Notes: a model not told the origin generated them from the sequence alone. A stretch of DNA of 61,515 nucleotides from Novosphingobium sp. ST904 (GCF_001298105.1 NZ_LGJH01000132.1:1-61515); one strand, 5' to 3'. Numbered from the stretch's first letter, positions 52,289-61,180 are shown. Program-made: numbers and translations.

Positions 52289-52654
52289 ATGGCCATCCTG
52301 ACCGAAGGCATCCACACCGCTGGATTCCTCATTTCCGAAGCCAAGGGCATGTACCGTTCGCGCGACCAGGTAACTGTAGCCGGCGGTGCGTCGCCGGGCC
52401 TCGTCGCCGGCACCATCCTCGGAAAGCTCACCTCGGGCGGCAATTTCGTCCGCTATACGCCGGGCGCTTCGGACGGCTCGCAAACCGTTGCCGGCATCCT
52501 TTTCGAAGGCGTAGTCGGCACCGCCAAGCGCACCGTCGTTTCGCGCGACGCGCAGGTGGTCGGCGCCCATCTGACTTACTCTGCCGGCGCCGACGCCGCA
52601 GCCATCGCAACCGCCAATGCCGCGCTCGCAACGCTCGGCATCATCGTACGCTAA
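52289..52654 (+). CDS. Head decoration protein (lambda gpD-like)
   Basis: A 121-residue protein starting MAILTEGIHTAGFLISEAKG with VAGTILGKLTSGGNFVRY and VAGILFEGVVGTAKRTVVSR, the gpD fold pattern. It is encoded right before the capsid gene, as in lambda-like phages with type E capsids. Confidence 0.88.
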   Translation: MAILTEGIHTAGFLISEAKGMYRSRDQVTVAGGASPGLVAGTILGKLTSGGNFVRYTPGASDGSQTVAGILFEGVVGTAKRTVVSRDAQVVGAHLTYSAGADAAAIATANAALATLGIIVR

Positions 52655-52665
52655 GGGGCCCTACA

Positions 52666-53682
52666 ATGGCTGGAATGGACGTCTTCAACTCGTCGGCCTT
52701 CTCGATGACTTCGCTCACCGGCGCGGTCGACAAGATGGACTTCAACCCGCAGCTTCTCGGACAGCTTGGCCTGTTCGACGCAATGCCGGTGCAGACCCGC
52801 GATATCTGGGTCGATCGTCGCGGCGCCACGCTTACCCTGATCCCGTCGTCTCCGGTTGGCGCACCGCCGACCGAACTGACGCGTGACAACCGCGACGCTG
52901 TGCCGCTCCGCACGACCCGCCTTGCCAAGGGCTTCACGCTCTACGCCGAGGAAGTCCAGGGCATCCGCGCTTTCGGCTCGCAGACCGAGCTTCAGTCGGT
53001 CCAGACCGAATATCTGCGCCGCATGTCTCGTGTCCGCAATGACATGGAGTTGACCCACGAGTTTCACCGCCTCGGTGCTCTCCAGGGCCTGCTGCTGGAT
53101 GCAGACGGAACGACCGTCATCTACAATTACTTCACCGCCTTCAACGTCGCGCAGCCGTCGGCCATCAGCTTCGCGCTGAACGTCGACACCACCGACGTCC
53201 GCGGCAAATGCGCTCAGGTGATCCGCTCGATGAAGCGCTCGTCAAAGGGTGCATTCACTCCGGCAACAAAGGTTCATGCGCTGGTCGGCGACGCGTTCTT
53301 CGACGCGCTCATCAACCATCCACAGGTGCGCGAAACCTACCTGAACTGGTCGGCTGCAGCGGATCTGCGTGGCAACAACAGCTTCGGCGATTTCGAGTAC
53401 GGCGGCATCACCTGGCACAACTACCAAGGCACCGACGACAACTCGACGGTGGCCGTAGGCGTGGACAACGCCATCTTCTTCCCGGTCGGCGCGAACGACG
53501 TGTTCAAGCAGGCTATGGCACCGGCTGAGTTCGGCCCCTACGTCAACACGCCGGGCCAGAACGTCTACGCGCTGAACATCGTCGATCTCGAACGGCAGGC
53601 CTACACGCGCGGCGAGCAGTACAGCTACCCGCTGTATTTCAACCAGCGCCCCGACCTGATCCGCACCGGTACGAGGACGTAA
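52666..53682 (+). CDS. Major capsid protein (type E)
   Basis: The 338-residue sequence with MDVFNSSAFSMTSLTGAVDK, FDAMPVQTRDIWVDRRG, RFTLYAEEVQGIRAFGS-like motifs, VHALVGDAFFDALINHPQVR and YSYPLYFNQRPDLI is the lambda E-type capsid family. Start at 52666 with a short gap after gpD. Confidence 0.92.
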   Translation: MAGMDVFNSSAFSMTSLTGAVDKMDFNPQLLGQLGLFDAMPVQTRDIWVDRRGATLTLIPSSPVGAPPTELTRDNRDAVPLRTTRLAKGFTLYAEEVQGIRAFGSQTELQSVQTEYLRRMSRVRNDMELTHEFHRLGALQGLLLDADGTTVIYNYFTAFNVAQPSAISFALNVDTTDVRGKCAQVIRSMKRSSKGAFTPATKVHALVGDAFFDALINHPQVRETYLNWSAAADLRGNNSFGDFEYGGITWHNYQGTDDNSTVAVGVDNAIFFPVGANDVFKQAMAPAEFGPYVNTPGQNVYALNIVDLERQAYTRGEQYSYPLYFNQRPDLIRTGTRT

Positions 53683-53685
53683 GCC

Positions 53686-53979
53686 ATGAAGTACAAGGTG
53701 ACCAACAACGACTTCCGCGCGAAGGCATTTCGGACTCCGGCCGGCGTGAAACTGGTCGAACCGGGTAAATCGGAAACGGTCGAAGTGCTTGAACCGATCG
53801 GCGAGAGCGAAGGGCTCGTGGCAAAGCTTCTCGATGATGGCGACGATACGGGCGAAGATCTGCCGAAGCTCAAGGTCGATGAACTCAAGGCGCTGGCTGC
53901 CAGCGAGCAGATCGACCTGGGCGACGCGACCAAGAAGGACGACATCATCGCAGCGATCGAAATGGCCCGCGAAGGCTGA
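53686..53979 (+). CDS. Small head-region protein with HeH-like C-terminus
   Basis: 97 residues; the C-terminal part, LPKLKVDELKALAASEQIDL then GDATKKDDIIAAIEMAREG, looks like a HeH/LEM-type DNA-binding helix-extension-helix. Such proteins often follow the capsid gene. Confidence 0.7.
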   Translation: MKYKVTNNDFRAKAFRTPAGVKLVEPGKSETVEVLEPIGESEGLVAKLLDDGDDTGEDLPKLKVDELKALAASEQIDLGDATKKDDIIAAIEMAREG

Positions 53980-54004
53980 TCCGGTCGCGCCGACCTGAAG
54001 TGTG

Positions 54005-54036
54005 GGGCCGCTGCTCAACCGGGCGGCGGCCCTTTT
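54005..54036 (+). terminator. Intrinsic terminator in the head module
   Basis: A 9-bp GC stem (arms 54005-54013 and 54024-54032, with one T-G pair) is followed directly by TTTT. It follows the capsid-HeH genes, so may limit read-through into the connector genes. Confidence 0.7.
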
Positions 54037-54048
54037 CGTGAGGACCAT

Positions 54049-54444
54049 ATGCCCTACGCACGCCTTCCCCTCGCCACCTTCAAGGCCAAGTACACCGCAT
54101 TCTCGACCCTCACCGAGGAGTCGTATGCCATTTGGGCTTTGGAAGCCGAGGGCCGCGTCGGTGGGAACTATGGCGATCAGCAGCAGAGCGCGACCGAGCT
54201 GCTAACGGCTCATCTGCTTGCCCTGAATGGCGTGGGCTTAGCTGCAGGTGTCGGCACGCTCGCGGCGACCGGCGCGACCAGTTTCAAGAGCGGAACCTTC
54301 AGCGCAACCCTATCGGATAGCGTCGTCGCCCAGCGCGCGAAGGGCGGGTACCAGTCCACCGTATGGGGTCAGCAGTTCGCCGAGATCCAACGCCGTCTGT
54401 TCGGCGGACCGCGCCTCGTGGGCTTCACCGGGACGCCTTGCTGA
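54049..54444 (+). CDS. DUF4054 head-tail connector protein
   Basis: The sequence YARLPLATFKAKYTAFSTLT, GGNYGDQQQSATELLTAHLL and STVWGQQFAEIQRRLFGGPR is the DUF4054 pattern. It is the first connector gene after the capsid module. Confidence 0.85.
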   Translation: MPYARLPLATFKAKYTAFSTLTEESYAIWALEAEGRVGGNYGDQQQSATELLTAHLLALNGVGLAAGVGTLAATGATSFKSGTFSATLSDSVVAQRAKGGYQSTVWGQQFAEIQRRLFGGPRLVGFTGTPC

Positions 54445-54821
54445 TGGACCTTCCGGCCGCCTTCGCCGAGATCGGCCTTGGCTTCTCCTCGCTGTTCGGG
54501 GGGCCGTACTGGCCTGCCCGCGTTATCGAGCAGGTCGATCCTGTCTATGACGACGGAAACACCATCATCACGCCCGGCGGTGTCTCCTATCGAGCCTGCC
54601 AAGCGCAGATCGACACGGCCACCCAGCGCATGCGCGAGGCCGAGGGTTACGTGGACACCGATATCGCCTTCATCGTCCTGGCTGACACGCTGGAAGGCAC
54701 CTTGAATACCGAGGCGCGCATCCAGATCACCGATGGGCCGCATGCTGGCATTTGGTCGGTCGAGCTGATCGAGCGGGACACTGCCGCCGCCGGGTGGGTC
54801 GGGCGCGGTCGCCGTGCCTAA
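54444..54821 (+). CDS. Phage head-tail joining protein
   Basis: 125 residues from the ATG at 54444, overlapping the preceding stop (TGATG). Beta-rich, with GVSYRACQAQIDTATQRMRE and LADTLEGTLNTEARIQITDG. Position between DUF4054 and gp10-like genes suggests a neck or stopper protein. Confidence 0.65.
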   Translation: MDLPAAFAEIGLGFSSLFGGPYWPARVIEQVDPVYDDGNTIITPGGVSYRACQAQIDTATQRMREAEGYVDTDIAFIVLADTLEGTLNTEARIQITDGPHAGIWSVELIERDTAAAGWVGRGRRA

Positions 54822-55245
54822 GTCTCGGCTCATAGGCGCCAAGGCCCACGCAAACCGCCTCAAGAAGCTATCAGGGGAGAAGATGGTCCGCGAGGTCGGA
54901 AAGGCCCTGTTTGCCGCCGGTGAAATGATCCAGGTCGAGGCGCAAATCAGCATCACCGCCGGAGCGGTCAGCGGGAAGAAGCACGTACCTTCGGCGCCCG
55001 GTCAGGCACCGAACAACGACACCGGGACGCTGGCCGGGAACATCGAGACAAACCAGACGGCCCCGCTTGTCGTCGAGGTCAGCAGCAACGCGCCCTACGC
55101 GGGTGATCTGGAGTTCGGCACATCGAAAATGGCCGCCCGGCCGTACATGGCCCCTGCCCGTGACGCTAAAAGGAAAGAGGTCGAACAGCTCGTTCGCCGC
55201 GCCGTCGATAACGTCGTGCGCCAGAGCAAGTCAGGAGATTCGTAA
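54814..55245 (+). CDS. HK97 gp10-like head-tail protein
   Basis: MVREVGKALFAAGEMIQVEA, PGQAPNNDTGTLAGNIETNQ and YAGDLEFGTSKMAARPYMAP with a final basic helix match the HK97 gp10 family, which has the typical EFGTSKMAARP motif. It is 143 residues. Confidence 0.88.
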   Translation: MPKSRLIGAKAHANRLKKLSGEKMVREVGKALFAAGEMIQVEAQISITAGAVSGKKHVPSAPGQAPNNDTGTLAGNIETNQTAPLVVEVSSNAPYAGDLEFGTSKMAARPYMAPARDAKRKEVEQLVRRAVDNVVRQSKSGDS

Positions 55246-55424
55246 TGCAGACGGTGACCTTCGCTCGTGAGTTCCGGTACCCGCTGGGGAACAACCGCGA
55301 GGCGCGCTATCCGCCCAACGTCGAGATCGAGGTGACGGATGCCGTTGTCACCGCCGCCAGGAAGGCCGGCGCATTGAAGAAGGAGGAAAAACCGCGTGCC
55401 AAGCGACCTGCTGCGACCGACTGA
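55245..55424 (+). CDS. Small hypothetical phage protein
   Basis: A 59-residue ORF, MQTVTFAREFRYPLGNNREA, whose start overlaps the gp10-like stop (TAATG); the basic C-terminus overlaps the next gene. Family unknown. Confidence 0.55.
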   Translation: MQTVTFAREFRYPLGNNREARYPPNVEIEVTDAVVTAARKAGALKKEEKPRAKRPAATD

Positions 55425-55770
55425 GCGCGCCGCCGTCATCAGCCTGAAGGCAAATGCCGCGCTGCTGGACATAGTGGCAAAGACATCGATCGATCCCGTC
55501 GCCGAAGCGCCGGAATGGCCGTTTGTCCGCCTAGACGGAACGCAGTCGATCCCGGCCGGGCGCGGCTGCACCGCCCGCGCCGAGATCAGCTTCATGCTGC
55601 ACAGCTTCGCCAAGCCACGATACGTCGATGACGATCCGGCCGGGGTGATGATAGAGACGGCCAAGGACCACGCGGGACGCCTGAACAGCGCGGTGGTGGA
55701 GGCGGTCCACAATCATGCCTTCACGTGGAAGGGCGGCGCTATCGCTTCATTGTCCGCTCGTCCCGCCTGA
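55396..55770 (+). CDS. DUF3168-like tail completion protein
   Basis: Starting at GTG 55396, the protein has LLRPTERAAVISLKANAALL, EWPFVRLDGTQSIPAGRGCT and DHAGRLNSAVVEAVHNHAFT, consistent with the DUF3168 tail terminator family. 124 residues. Confidence 0.78.
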   Translation: MPSDLLRPTERAAVISLKANAALLDIVAKTSIDPVAEAPEWPFVRLDGTQSIPAGRGCTARAEISFMLHSFAKPRYVDDDPAGVMIETAKDHAGRLNSAVVEAVHNHAFTWKGGAIASLSARPA

Positions 55771-55854
55771 TGCGCGATGGCGCAGAGGCGGAAGCTTGGC
55801 ACGGCATTGCATCTGTGGTGGCGCGCGCCTTCCAGGGCTGATACGCTGGCCGGA

Positions 55855-56100
55855 ATGGACCAGCCCCTCGCCGAGCGCATGCTGCGCGCCTTCCTAACAC
55901 AGATGATCCGCTCAGAGGCCGTCGACCCTGACGACATCATCGAGGCGGCCGATCGTCTGTCACGAGACGGCGACGAGGAAGCTGCACATGCCCTCAAGTG
56001 CATGATCGTCGATGCATCGGCGCCGGAACAATCAGACTGGCAAGCTGACCGCGCCCGCGCCCGGTTCCACACCATAGAGGGCGGTAAGGCCGAAGACTGA
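55855..56100 (+). CDS. Hypothetical phage protein
   Basis: From the ATG at 55855 an 81-residue acidic helical protein (MDQPLAERMLRAFLTQMIRS, DDIIEAADRLSRDGDEEAAH). An upstream start at 55777 is possible but has less typical sequence. Family unknown. Confidence 0.55.
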   Translation: MDQPLAERMLRAFLTQMIRSEAVDPDDIIEAADRLSRDGDEEAAHALKCMIVDASAPEQSDWQADRARARFHTIEGGKAED

Positions 56101-56111
56101 TCCGCGCCATG

Positions 56112-56132
56112 CTCCAGCAAACCACGCTGGAG
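56112..56132 (+). other. Hairpin before the tail tube gene
   Basis: CTCCAGC and GCTGGAG arms (7 bp) enclose seven bases and are followed by ATTT. It lies just upstream of the tail tube gene and could be a weak attenuator or RNA-processing site. Confidence 0.45.
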
Positions 56133-56139
56133 ATTTGCC

Positions 56140-56592
56140 GTGTCCGAGCCGAATAGCGCCGACTTCGCCCTCATCAAGATTCAGACCGATGCCGGGCCGC
56201 CGGCTGTCTTCACGCTGCTCTGCGGTATCGAAGGCGTCAACATCAACCGCACCGCCCAGACCAGCGAGCGCTATCGCCGCGACTGCGCCAAGCCGAACCG
56301 TCCCGGCACCCGCAAGCTGCGCGTCACCGGCTCCTCGTGGCAGGTCACCGGCTCAGGCAACGACAACATCGACCTCGAAACCGAGTGGACCGACGCTTTT
56401 GGCGTGCGGAAGATCTACGACGTCGAACTCTACAAGGACGACGGCACCGACGGCGGCGAGCTGATGGGCACCTATTCCGGCACCGCGATCCTGACGACCC
56501 GCAACCAGGCCTATGCGCAGGACGGCGACAGCGGCACGACCGAGGTCACCCTTGAAGGCGAAGGCCTGCTGGTCTGGACCGTCGCGCCGTAA
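56140..56592 (+). CDS. Major tail (tube) protein
   Basis: 150 residues, starting at GTG 56140, with SADFALIKIQTDAGPPAVFT, SWQVTGSGNDNIDLETEWTD and YSGTAILTTRNQAYAQDGDS, consistent with siphovirus tail tube proteins. It precedes the tail chaperone genes as expected. Confidence 0.85.
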   Translation: MSEPNSADFALIKIQTDAGPPAVFTLLCGIEGVNINRTAQTSERYRRDCAKPNRPGTRKLRVTGSSWQVTGSGNDNIDLETEWTDAFGVRKIYDVELYKDDGTDGGELMGTYSGTAILTTRNQAYAQDGDSGTTEVTLEGEGLLVWTVAP

Positions 56593-57041
56593 TGCCGGAC
56601 ACTCGGGTCGAACTCGATTTCGCCGACGGTCGCTATTCGTTCTGGCTCGCCCTGCCCCATGTGGTTGAGCTTGAGCGCAAATGCGGCGGCAAGTCGGTTT
56701 TTGCCATGTACGATGCGATGGGCGCCGGGCTCGGCACGGTCGGCGACGATCCCGTCTACATGGGTGGCGGTACGGCCATGGTCACGGAGATCCGTGAAAC
56801 AATTCGCCTCGGGCTTATCGGCGGTAACTCTGGCTTGGTCGACGGGACTGAAATCGAAGTCGGGCCGAACACTGCTCGCAATCTCGTCGATACCTACACC
56901 TTCCCTGCGCGCCCGCTGGTCGAAAGCCTCCATATCGCCTGGACCATCCTTCATGCAGCGATCGTCGGCATCGACCTAAAAAAAGCGGACGGCGCGGGGG
57001 AGGAGCCGCTGGCCCCCAGCCCCTCCGAAAAGGACAGCTGA
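56592..57041 (+). CDS. Tail assembly chaperone (GTA gp10-type)
   Basis: The sequence VELDFADGRYSFWLALPHVV, ELERKCGGKSVFAMYDAMGA and YTFPARPLVESLHIAWTILH matches tail chaperones of the GTA gp10 / TAC type. At 56978-56984 the frame reads CTA AAA AAA GCG: a run of seven A in the right phase for a -1 shift. A downstream frame continues to 57220, so a G/GT-type fusion is likely. Confidence 0.85.
   Translation: MPDTRVELDFADGRYSFWLALPHVVELERKCGGKSVFAMYDAMGAGLGTVGDDPVYMGGGTAMVTEIRETIRLGLIGGNSGLVDGTEIEVGPNTARNLVDTYTFPARPLVESLHIAWTILHAAIVGIDLKKADGAGEEPLAPSPSEKDS
56978..56984 (+). promoter_or_regulatory. Candidate -1 programmed frameshift site (A7)
   Basis: A_AAA_AAA then G, in the zero frame of the chaperone gene, gives an ideal slippery heptamer. 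Shifting back one base opens a frame with no stop until 57218-57220. Confidence 0.72.
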
Positions 57042-57058
57042 TCGCCAACTGCGGCGGC

Positions 57059-57220
57059 ATGCATCTGGATTGGGAGCGACTATCCCTCTCAGGATATTTC
57101 GAGGCGCTGGAGGCTCATAACGAGGCGCATGCGGCGCCGGGCGAAGATGGGCGCTCGGTAGCTGATCCCGAAAGATTGCGGCGGTTTGTGGAGGCGCACC
57201 GGACAGCCAATTTCTCGTAG
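57059..57220 (+). CDS. Tail chaperone second frame (GT-like extension)
   Basis: The -1 frame after the A7 site codes for a Gly/Pro-rich joint and then MHLDWERLSLSGYFEALEAH and PERLRRFVEAHRTANFS. An ATG at 57059 in that frame could also start a separate 53-residue protein. In many phages this second part is made only as a fusion with the first chaperone. Confidence 0.68.
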   Translation: MHLDWERLSLSGYFEALEAHNEAHAAPGEDGRSVADPERLRRFVEAHRTANFS

Positions 57221-57229
57221 GCGCCACAG

Positions 57230-57245
57230 TGTGATCTCGATCACG
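57230..57245. promoter_or_regulatory. CRP-like palindrome
   Basis: TGTGA-TCTCGA-TCACG differs by one base from the CRP/FNR-family consensus TGTGA-N6-TCACA. It lies upstream of the secreted cargo gene at 57306. Chance match is possible. Confidence 0.3.
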
Positions 57246-57305
57246 GAGAATTAAGCGATTCCACGTATCGGTCGAATTGGGCGAATCATCCGAAACGGGG
57301 GAATT

Positions 57306-58169
57306 ATGAATCAAGCTGCGCGCATCGTTGCGTCGCTGATTGCCGTGGCGATCAGCACGCAAGCACTAGCTGCACCGAAGATCATTGTTCAGCCGATCCA
57401 GCAGGCTGACGAACACATCCGATACGATCACGGCTCTGCGACCGTCGATATCTTCTCGGAATCCGGCTCGGTGCAGGTCAGGCCCGCGCCGATGGACCAC
57501 GGTAGCCTAGCTTTCAATGTCGCGGTCTATAACGACGCCAGCCAGAGCGCGAATGTGGATGTCGGCAGCTTCTCGCTCACTTCCGAGGGTGTAACCGTCG
57601 CCGCGCTGTCCGTGGACGAACTGGAACGCAAGGCGAAGAACCGCGCGACCTGGGCAACCGTTGGCCTTGCGCTTGCAGGTGGCCTTGGCGCTGCTGCTGC
57701 AGCATCACAGCGCGATCACTATCGCAGCACCCTTTACACGCCGCGTGGGGCCTATCACTACACCTACAGCGCGCCTAGCACCGCTGGTCAGATACAAGCT
57801 GTTGCGATTGCTGGCGGTACTGCCTACGGAATCGCATCGATCCAGAACCAGCTTGATCGCACGCTGAACGACTTGGGCGATCAGATCATCCAGATGAGCA
57901 CCGTGGATCCTCACGAGAGCTACGCAGGGAAGATCGTTTTCAACAAGGTGAAGTTGCCTAAGCTGCCGGCGCGGGTCACCATGATCGTGGACTGGAACGG
58001 CCAGAAGTACCCGTTCACCTTCCAGATTGCCAAGCCGGGCACCCCGGCACCGCCGTTCAAGCCATCGACGATCGAGCCTGAGCCGCAGCCTCCTATCATC
58101 ATTCAGGTGCCTCAGCCTGCAGAAGTGAAGCCTGAATCGATCCCAGGGGCCCAAACGCCGACAAAATGA
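57306..58169 (+). CDS. Secreted or membrane-anchored cargo protein
   Basis: Signal peptide MNQAARIVASLIAVAISTQA, a beta-rich first domain (to about residue 100), a hydrophobic segment WATVGLALAGGLGAAAAAS, an aromatic loop (YTPRGAYHYTYSAPS) and a Pro-rich C-terminus (EPEPQPPIIIQVPQ). It lies between tail chaperone and tape-measure genes but is not a tail protein. No family recognised. It may act on the host envelope during lysogeny. Confidence 0.65.
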   Translation: MNQAARIVASLIAVAISTQALAAPKIIVQPIQQADEHIRYDHGSATVDIFSESGSVQVRPAPMDHGSLAFNVAVYNDASQSANVDVGSFSLTSEGVTVAALSVDELERKAKNRATWATVGLALAGGLGAAAAASQRDHYRSTLYTPRGAYHYTYSAPSTAGQIQAVAIAGGTAYGIASIQNQLDRTLNDLGDQIIQMSTVDPHESYAGKIVFNKVKLPKLPARVTMIVDWNGQKYPFTFQIAKPGTPAPPFKPSTIEPEPQPPIIIQVPQPAEVKPESIPGAQTPTK

Positions 58170-58175
58170 TTGCTG

Positions 58176-58199
58176 TGGAGCGGCACTAGGGCCGCTCCA
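58176..58199. terminator. Bidirectional hairpin between convergent genes
   Basis: TGGAGCGGC-ACTAGG-GCCGCTCCA is a perfect 9-bp stem with a 6-base loop between the gene ending at 58169 and the one ending at 58201. U-tracts are weak. Confidence 0.65.
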
Positions 58200-58200
58200 A

Positions 58201-58500
58201 TTACCACTTGCCGCATTTCGCTGCATCTTCTGGCGTCTTAGCCAACTCAATGCACTGACGAATGATTGACGCTGAAAGCTCATCGGAAGCTCGTTCGGCG
58301 CTCGACTTCTGTGGGAAGGCGCCACCTTGCGCCGCCAGCCATAGAGCGAACCCTATAGCCCCGAAGCACGCTAACAGAGACGCCCATATAGCTGCGGTAT
58401 TCATCATGCCATTGGCATCGCGATATGCCGGGTTCGCAATGATTTCCAAGGCCTTCACCACGAGATATAGGCACCCAAGCCAGCCAATAATTTGCAGCAT
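58201..58500 (-). CDS. Small membrane protein
   Basis: From the ATG at 58500, MLQIIGWLGCLYLVVKALEI and AIWASLLACFGAIGFALWLA give two membrane segments, then a soluble tail with two Cys. It is convergent with the gene before and divergent from the tape-measure gene. Cargo-type gene of unknown function. Confidence 0.6.
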   Translation of the reverse strand: MLQIIGWLGCLYLVVKALEIIANPAYRDANGMMNTAAIWASLLACFGAIGFALWLAAQGGAFPQKSSAERASDELSASIIRQCIELAKTPEDAAKCGKW

Positions 58501-58553
58501 GCCGTTCCCCAAAAGCGGTAATTGTCCATAGCTTACGGCCCTAGCCTGCCGCA

Positions 58554-60784
58554 ATGGCCGAAATCGACCCTGTCATCCTTCAGCTTCGCGCGGACGTTGC
58601 GAAGTACCGTGTCGATGTCGAGAACACGACACGCCGGGTCAACACCCAGCTCGATAGCCAAGGACAAGCGGTAGTTAGGCTTGAGCGCCAGTTTTCGGCT
58701 TCCTCCGCCAAAATCAGCACCAGTGCACGGGCAATCGCAACCTCGCTCGCCGCAGGGTTTTCCGCCCGCGAGGTTGCGGCCATGGCCGACAGCTACACCC
58801 GCTTTACCAACCAATTGAAAGTCGCTGGTCTGGAGGGCGGGAACCTTGCCGGCACGCAAGAGCGCCTCTTCCAAGTCGCCCAGAAAAATGGCGTCGAACT
58901 GGAAGCTGTCGGCACGCTCTACAGCCGCGCCGCGCAGAACCAAAAGGAACTCGGCGCCAGTACCAGTGATCTCGTCGACCTGACACGGGCGGTCTCCGCT
59001 CGCTGCGCATCAGCGGCACCAGCACGAACGAAGCTTCGGGTGCCCTGCTCCAGCTCGGCCAGGCGTTAGGCAGCCCGCGTGTACAGGCGGAAGAGTTCAA
59101 CAGCCTGCTCGACACGATGCAACCCCTGCTTCGGCAGGCGTCGCAATACATCGACGGCACCGGCGGCTCGCTCGCCGGCCTGACGCAGAAGATCAAGGAT
59201 ACCAAGGGACCAGGCGTCTCCAACGTCGAGCTATTCCGCGCGATCATCCGGGCAATGTCGGATCTGGAGAAGCAGGCCGCCAGCACCACCCTCACCATCA
59301 GTGGCGCCTTCACCAACCTGACGAATGCGATCACGAAGTTTATAGGCGAGACGGACAGTGCGAACGGGGCAACAGCCACGATCACCGGCGCCATAAACCT
59401 TCTCGCCGATAACCTCGATACAGTCACCGAGGCGCTTGCCGTTCTCAGTGCGGTCATGCTTGGACGTTTTGTTGCGGGCATGGTGGGCGGTGCGGCTGCC
59501 ACAGGCGTTGCATCGACTGCGATCTTTGCGCTGCAAGCCCGAGCCGCCGGTGCCGCAACTACAATGGAGGCCCTTGCGTTCGCTGGCAGCACGGCTGGAC
59601 GATCGCTGTTGGCTGCATTCGGCGGACCTGTCGGGCTTGCTGTCACCGCCCTCACTGTCGGCATAGGCTATCTGTACAATGAGACGGCGAAGGCCGATGC
59701 TGCCGCCGGATCCCTGAAAGCTACCATCGATGCGCAAACAGCCTCGCTGGAAAGTGTTCGTGCCGCGCAGGTGACAGCCGCCGCCGAGACCAACAAGCTG
59801 ACAAGCGAACAGCGGGCCGCGCTTACGGCCACAGCAAATCTAACAGGGGAGGCTGATAAGCTGGCGGAAGCCTGGGGCCGCGTCGCGGCTCAGGCGAAAG
59901 CTGCGTCGGTCGAACAGGCAAGGGCAACTCTTTCGAAAGCGCGCACAGCTGCGATCCAGGCGCGCGACAGTTACAACGCTCGCGTCCAACGTGAACTCGA
60001 CAATCCCGCCAACCGGCCCATTGCAGAGCGAGGTCTTAGCAAGGGCGTTCTGAACGATCCTGCGGGCGCGCTCGCGAGTGCTCGGAAAGCCGCTGGCGCC
60101 GAAAAGAAGTTGTATGACGATGCTGTCCAGAATGTCGTGGATTTCCGGAAGCAGTACAACGAGGAAGTTGAGAAGCCACTAGCGTCATTCAAGCCCGCTC
60201 CCGCCGTTGCCCCACCAGCAACCGACACCAAAAAAGGCGGCAAGAAGGCCTCCGGAAAGACCGGCCCCGATCCGGCGGACGTTGCAAGCCGGTTCAAAGA
60301 TGATCTCGCTGCTGGACAGATGGCGATCCTTCAGGCTCAGGCCGACGCCATCGGCACCGCAGATGCTCGCAGGGGACTCGAGCACGACCAGATTGAGTAC
60401 GAGCGCGCGCGGAACAGACGGCAGATCAAGGCCGACACGGATACGACCAACGCCCAAAAGGAGCAGCTCCTCCTCCAAAACGATCGCATTGCCGAGGAGC
60501 GCCGCAAGGCCGTAGGCGCCGAGGCGTTGCGGGAGGCGCAGGAGAGCCAGCGTCGGGCCGCCGATAACAGCGCCCAGTACGCGCAAGAGGCATTGCGCGC
60601 CGACGCCAGCTTGGCCGCCACCCGGCAGGCCAGCCTCGCTGCCAACCTCCGCATTCTCGACAGCTTGGAAGCTCAGGAGAAGCTGCACCTCGAAGCGCAG
60701 ATCGCAGTGGGCGAGATCGCTGATGCCGAGAAGGCTCGCGCCGACCTCGCGCGCACTCAGGCAGCGCGCCGGACCTTGTTGTAG
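58554..60784 (+). CDS. Tape-measure protein (frameshifted, probably truncated)
   Basis: The N-terminal frame, EIDPVILQLRADVAKYRVDV to LYSRAAQNQKELGAS, is the tape-measure start domain. After a break at about 59000 it continues with LRISGTSTNEASGALLQLGQ, SLLDTMQPLLRQASQY and SDLEKQAASTTLTISGAFTN, then hydrophobic stretches (ALAVLSAVMLGRFVAGMVGG) and coiled coil. One added base joins the frames. It stops abruptly at TAG 60784 after LARTQAARRTLL, with no further tail genes, so the 3' end seems to be lost. Confidence 0.85.
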
Positions 60785-60814
60785 CGCATGGCCGGTAACG
60801 CCTGGGCTCGCTGC

Positions 60815-61180
60815 TCAGTAGCTCAGCCAGTCGAGTTCAGCTTCCTCGACGGCCTCGAACATATCCCCATCGGCGCCGCAGTCCCTGAGCCGCTTTCGAA
60901 CCGCTTCGGGATCGCCGTCGAGAGGGAACTGGCGATCAGCCCGGGCGGCCTTCACGAGGTTCGCCAGCAGGCCTGTGGCCTCGGTCTGGCGAAGGAGCCA
61001 TCGGCCGAAGGCGCCGCGCTCGGCCGGTGGCAGCGTCCTGCCGCTTTCGCGCAGGCGGGTGTCGGGCGGGGCCGGCGTGAACGCGCGGTAATCGGCGCCG
61101 GCAAAATGCCCCTTGCTGCCCAGCAGGCGGGTGATTTCTCGGCGGAGATCTTCGGGCGTGCTCTTCTGGATATCCGTCAT
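60815..61180 (-). CDS. YozE-like SAM-fold protein
   Basis: DIQKSTPEDLRREITRLLGS and AERGAFGRWLLRQTEATGLL, then ARADRQFPLDGDPEAVRKRL with an acidic C-terminus, resemble the YozE SAM-like family. 121 residues. It faces the end of the tape-measure gene and is not a typical tail gene, marking non-phage or plasmid-type DNA to the right. Confidence 0.65.
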   Translation of the reverse strand: MTDIQKSTPEDLRREITRLLGSKGHFAGADYRAFTPAPPDTRLRESGRTLPPAERGAFGRWLLRQTEATGLLANLVKAARADRQFPLDGDPEAVRKRLRDCGADGDMFEAVEEAELDWLSY

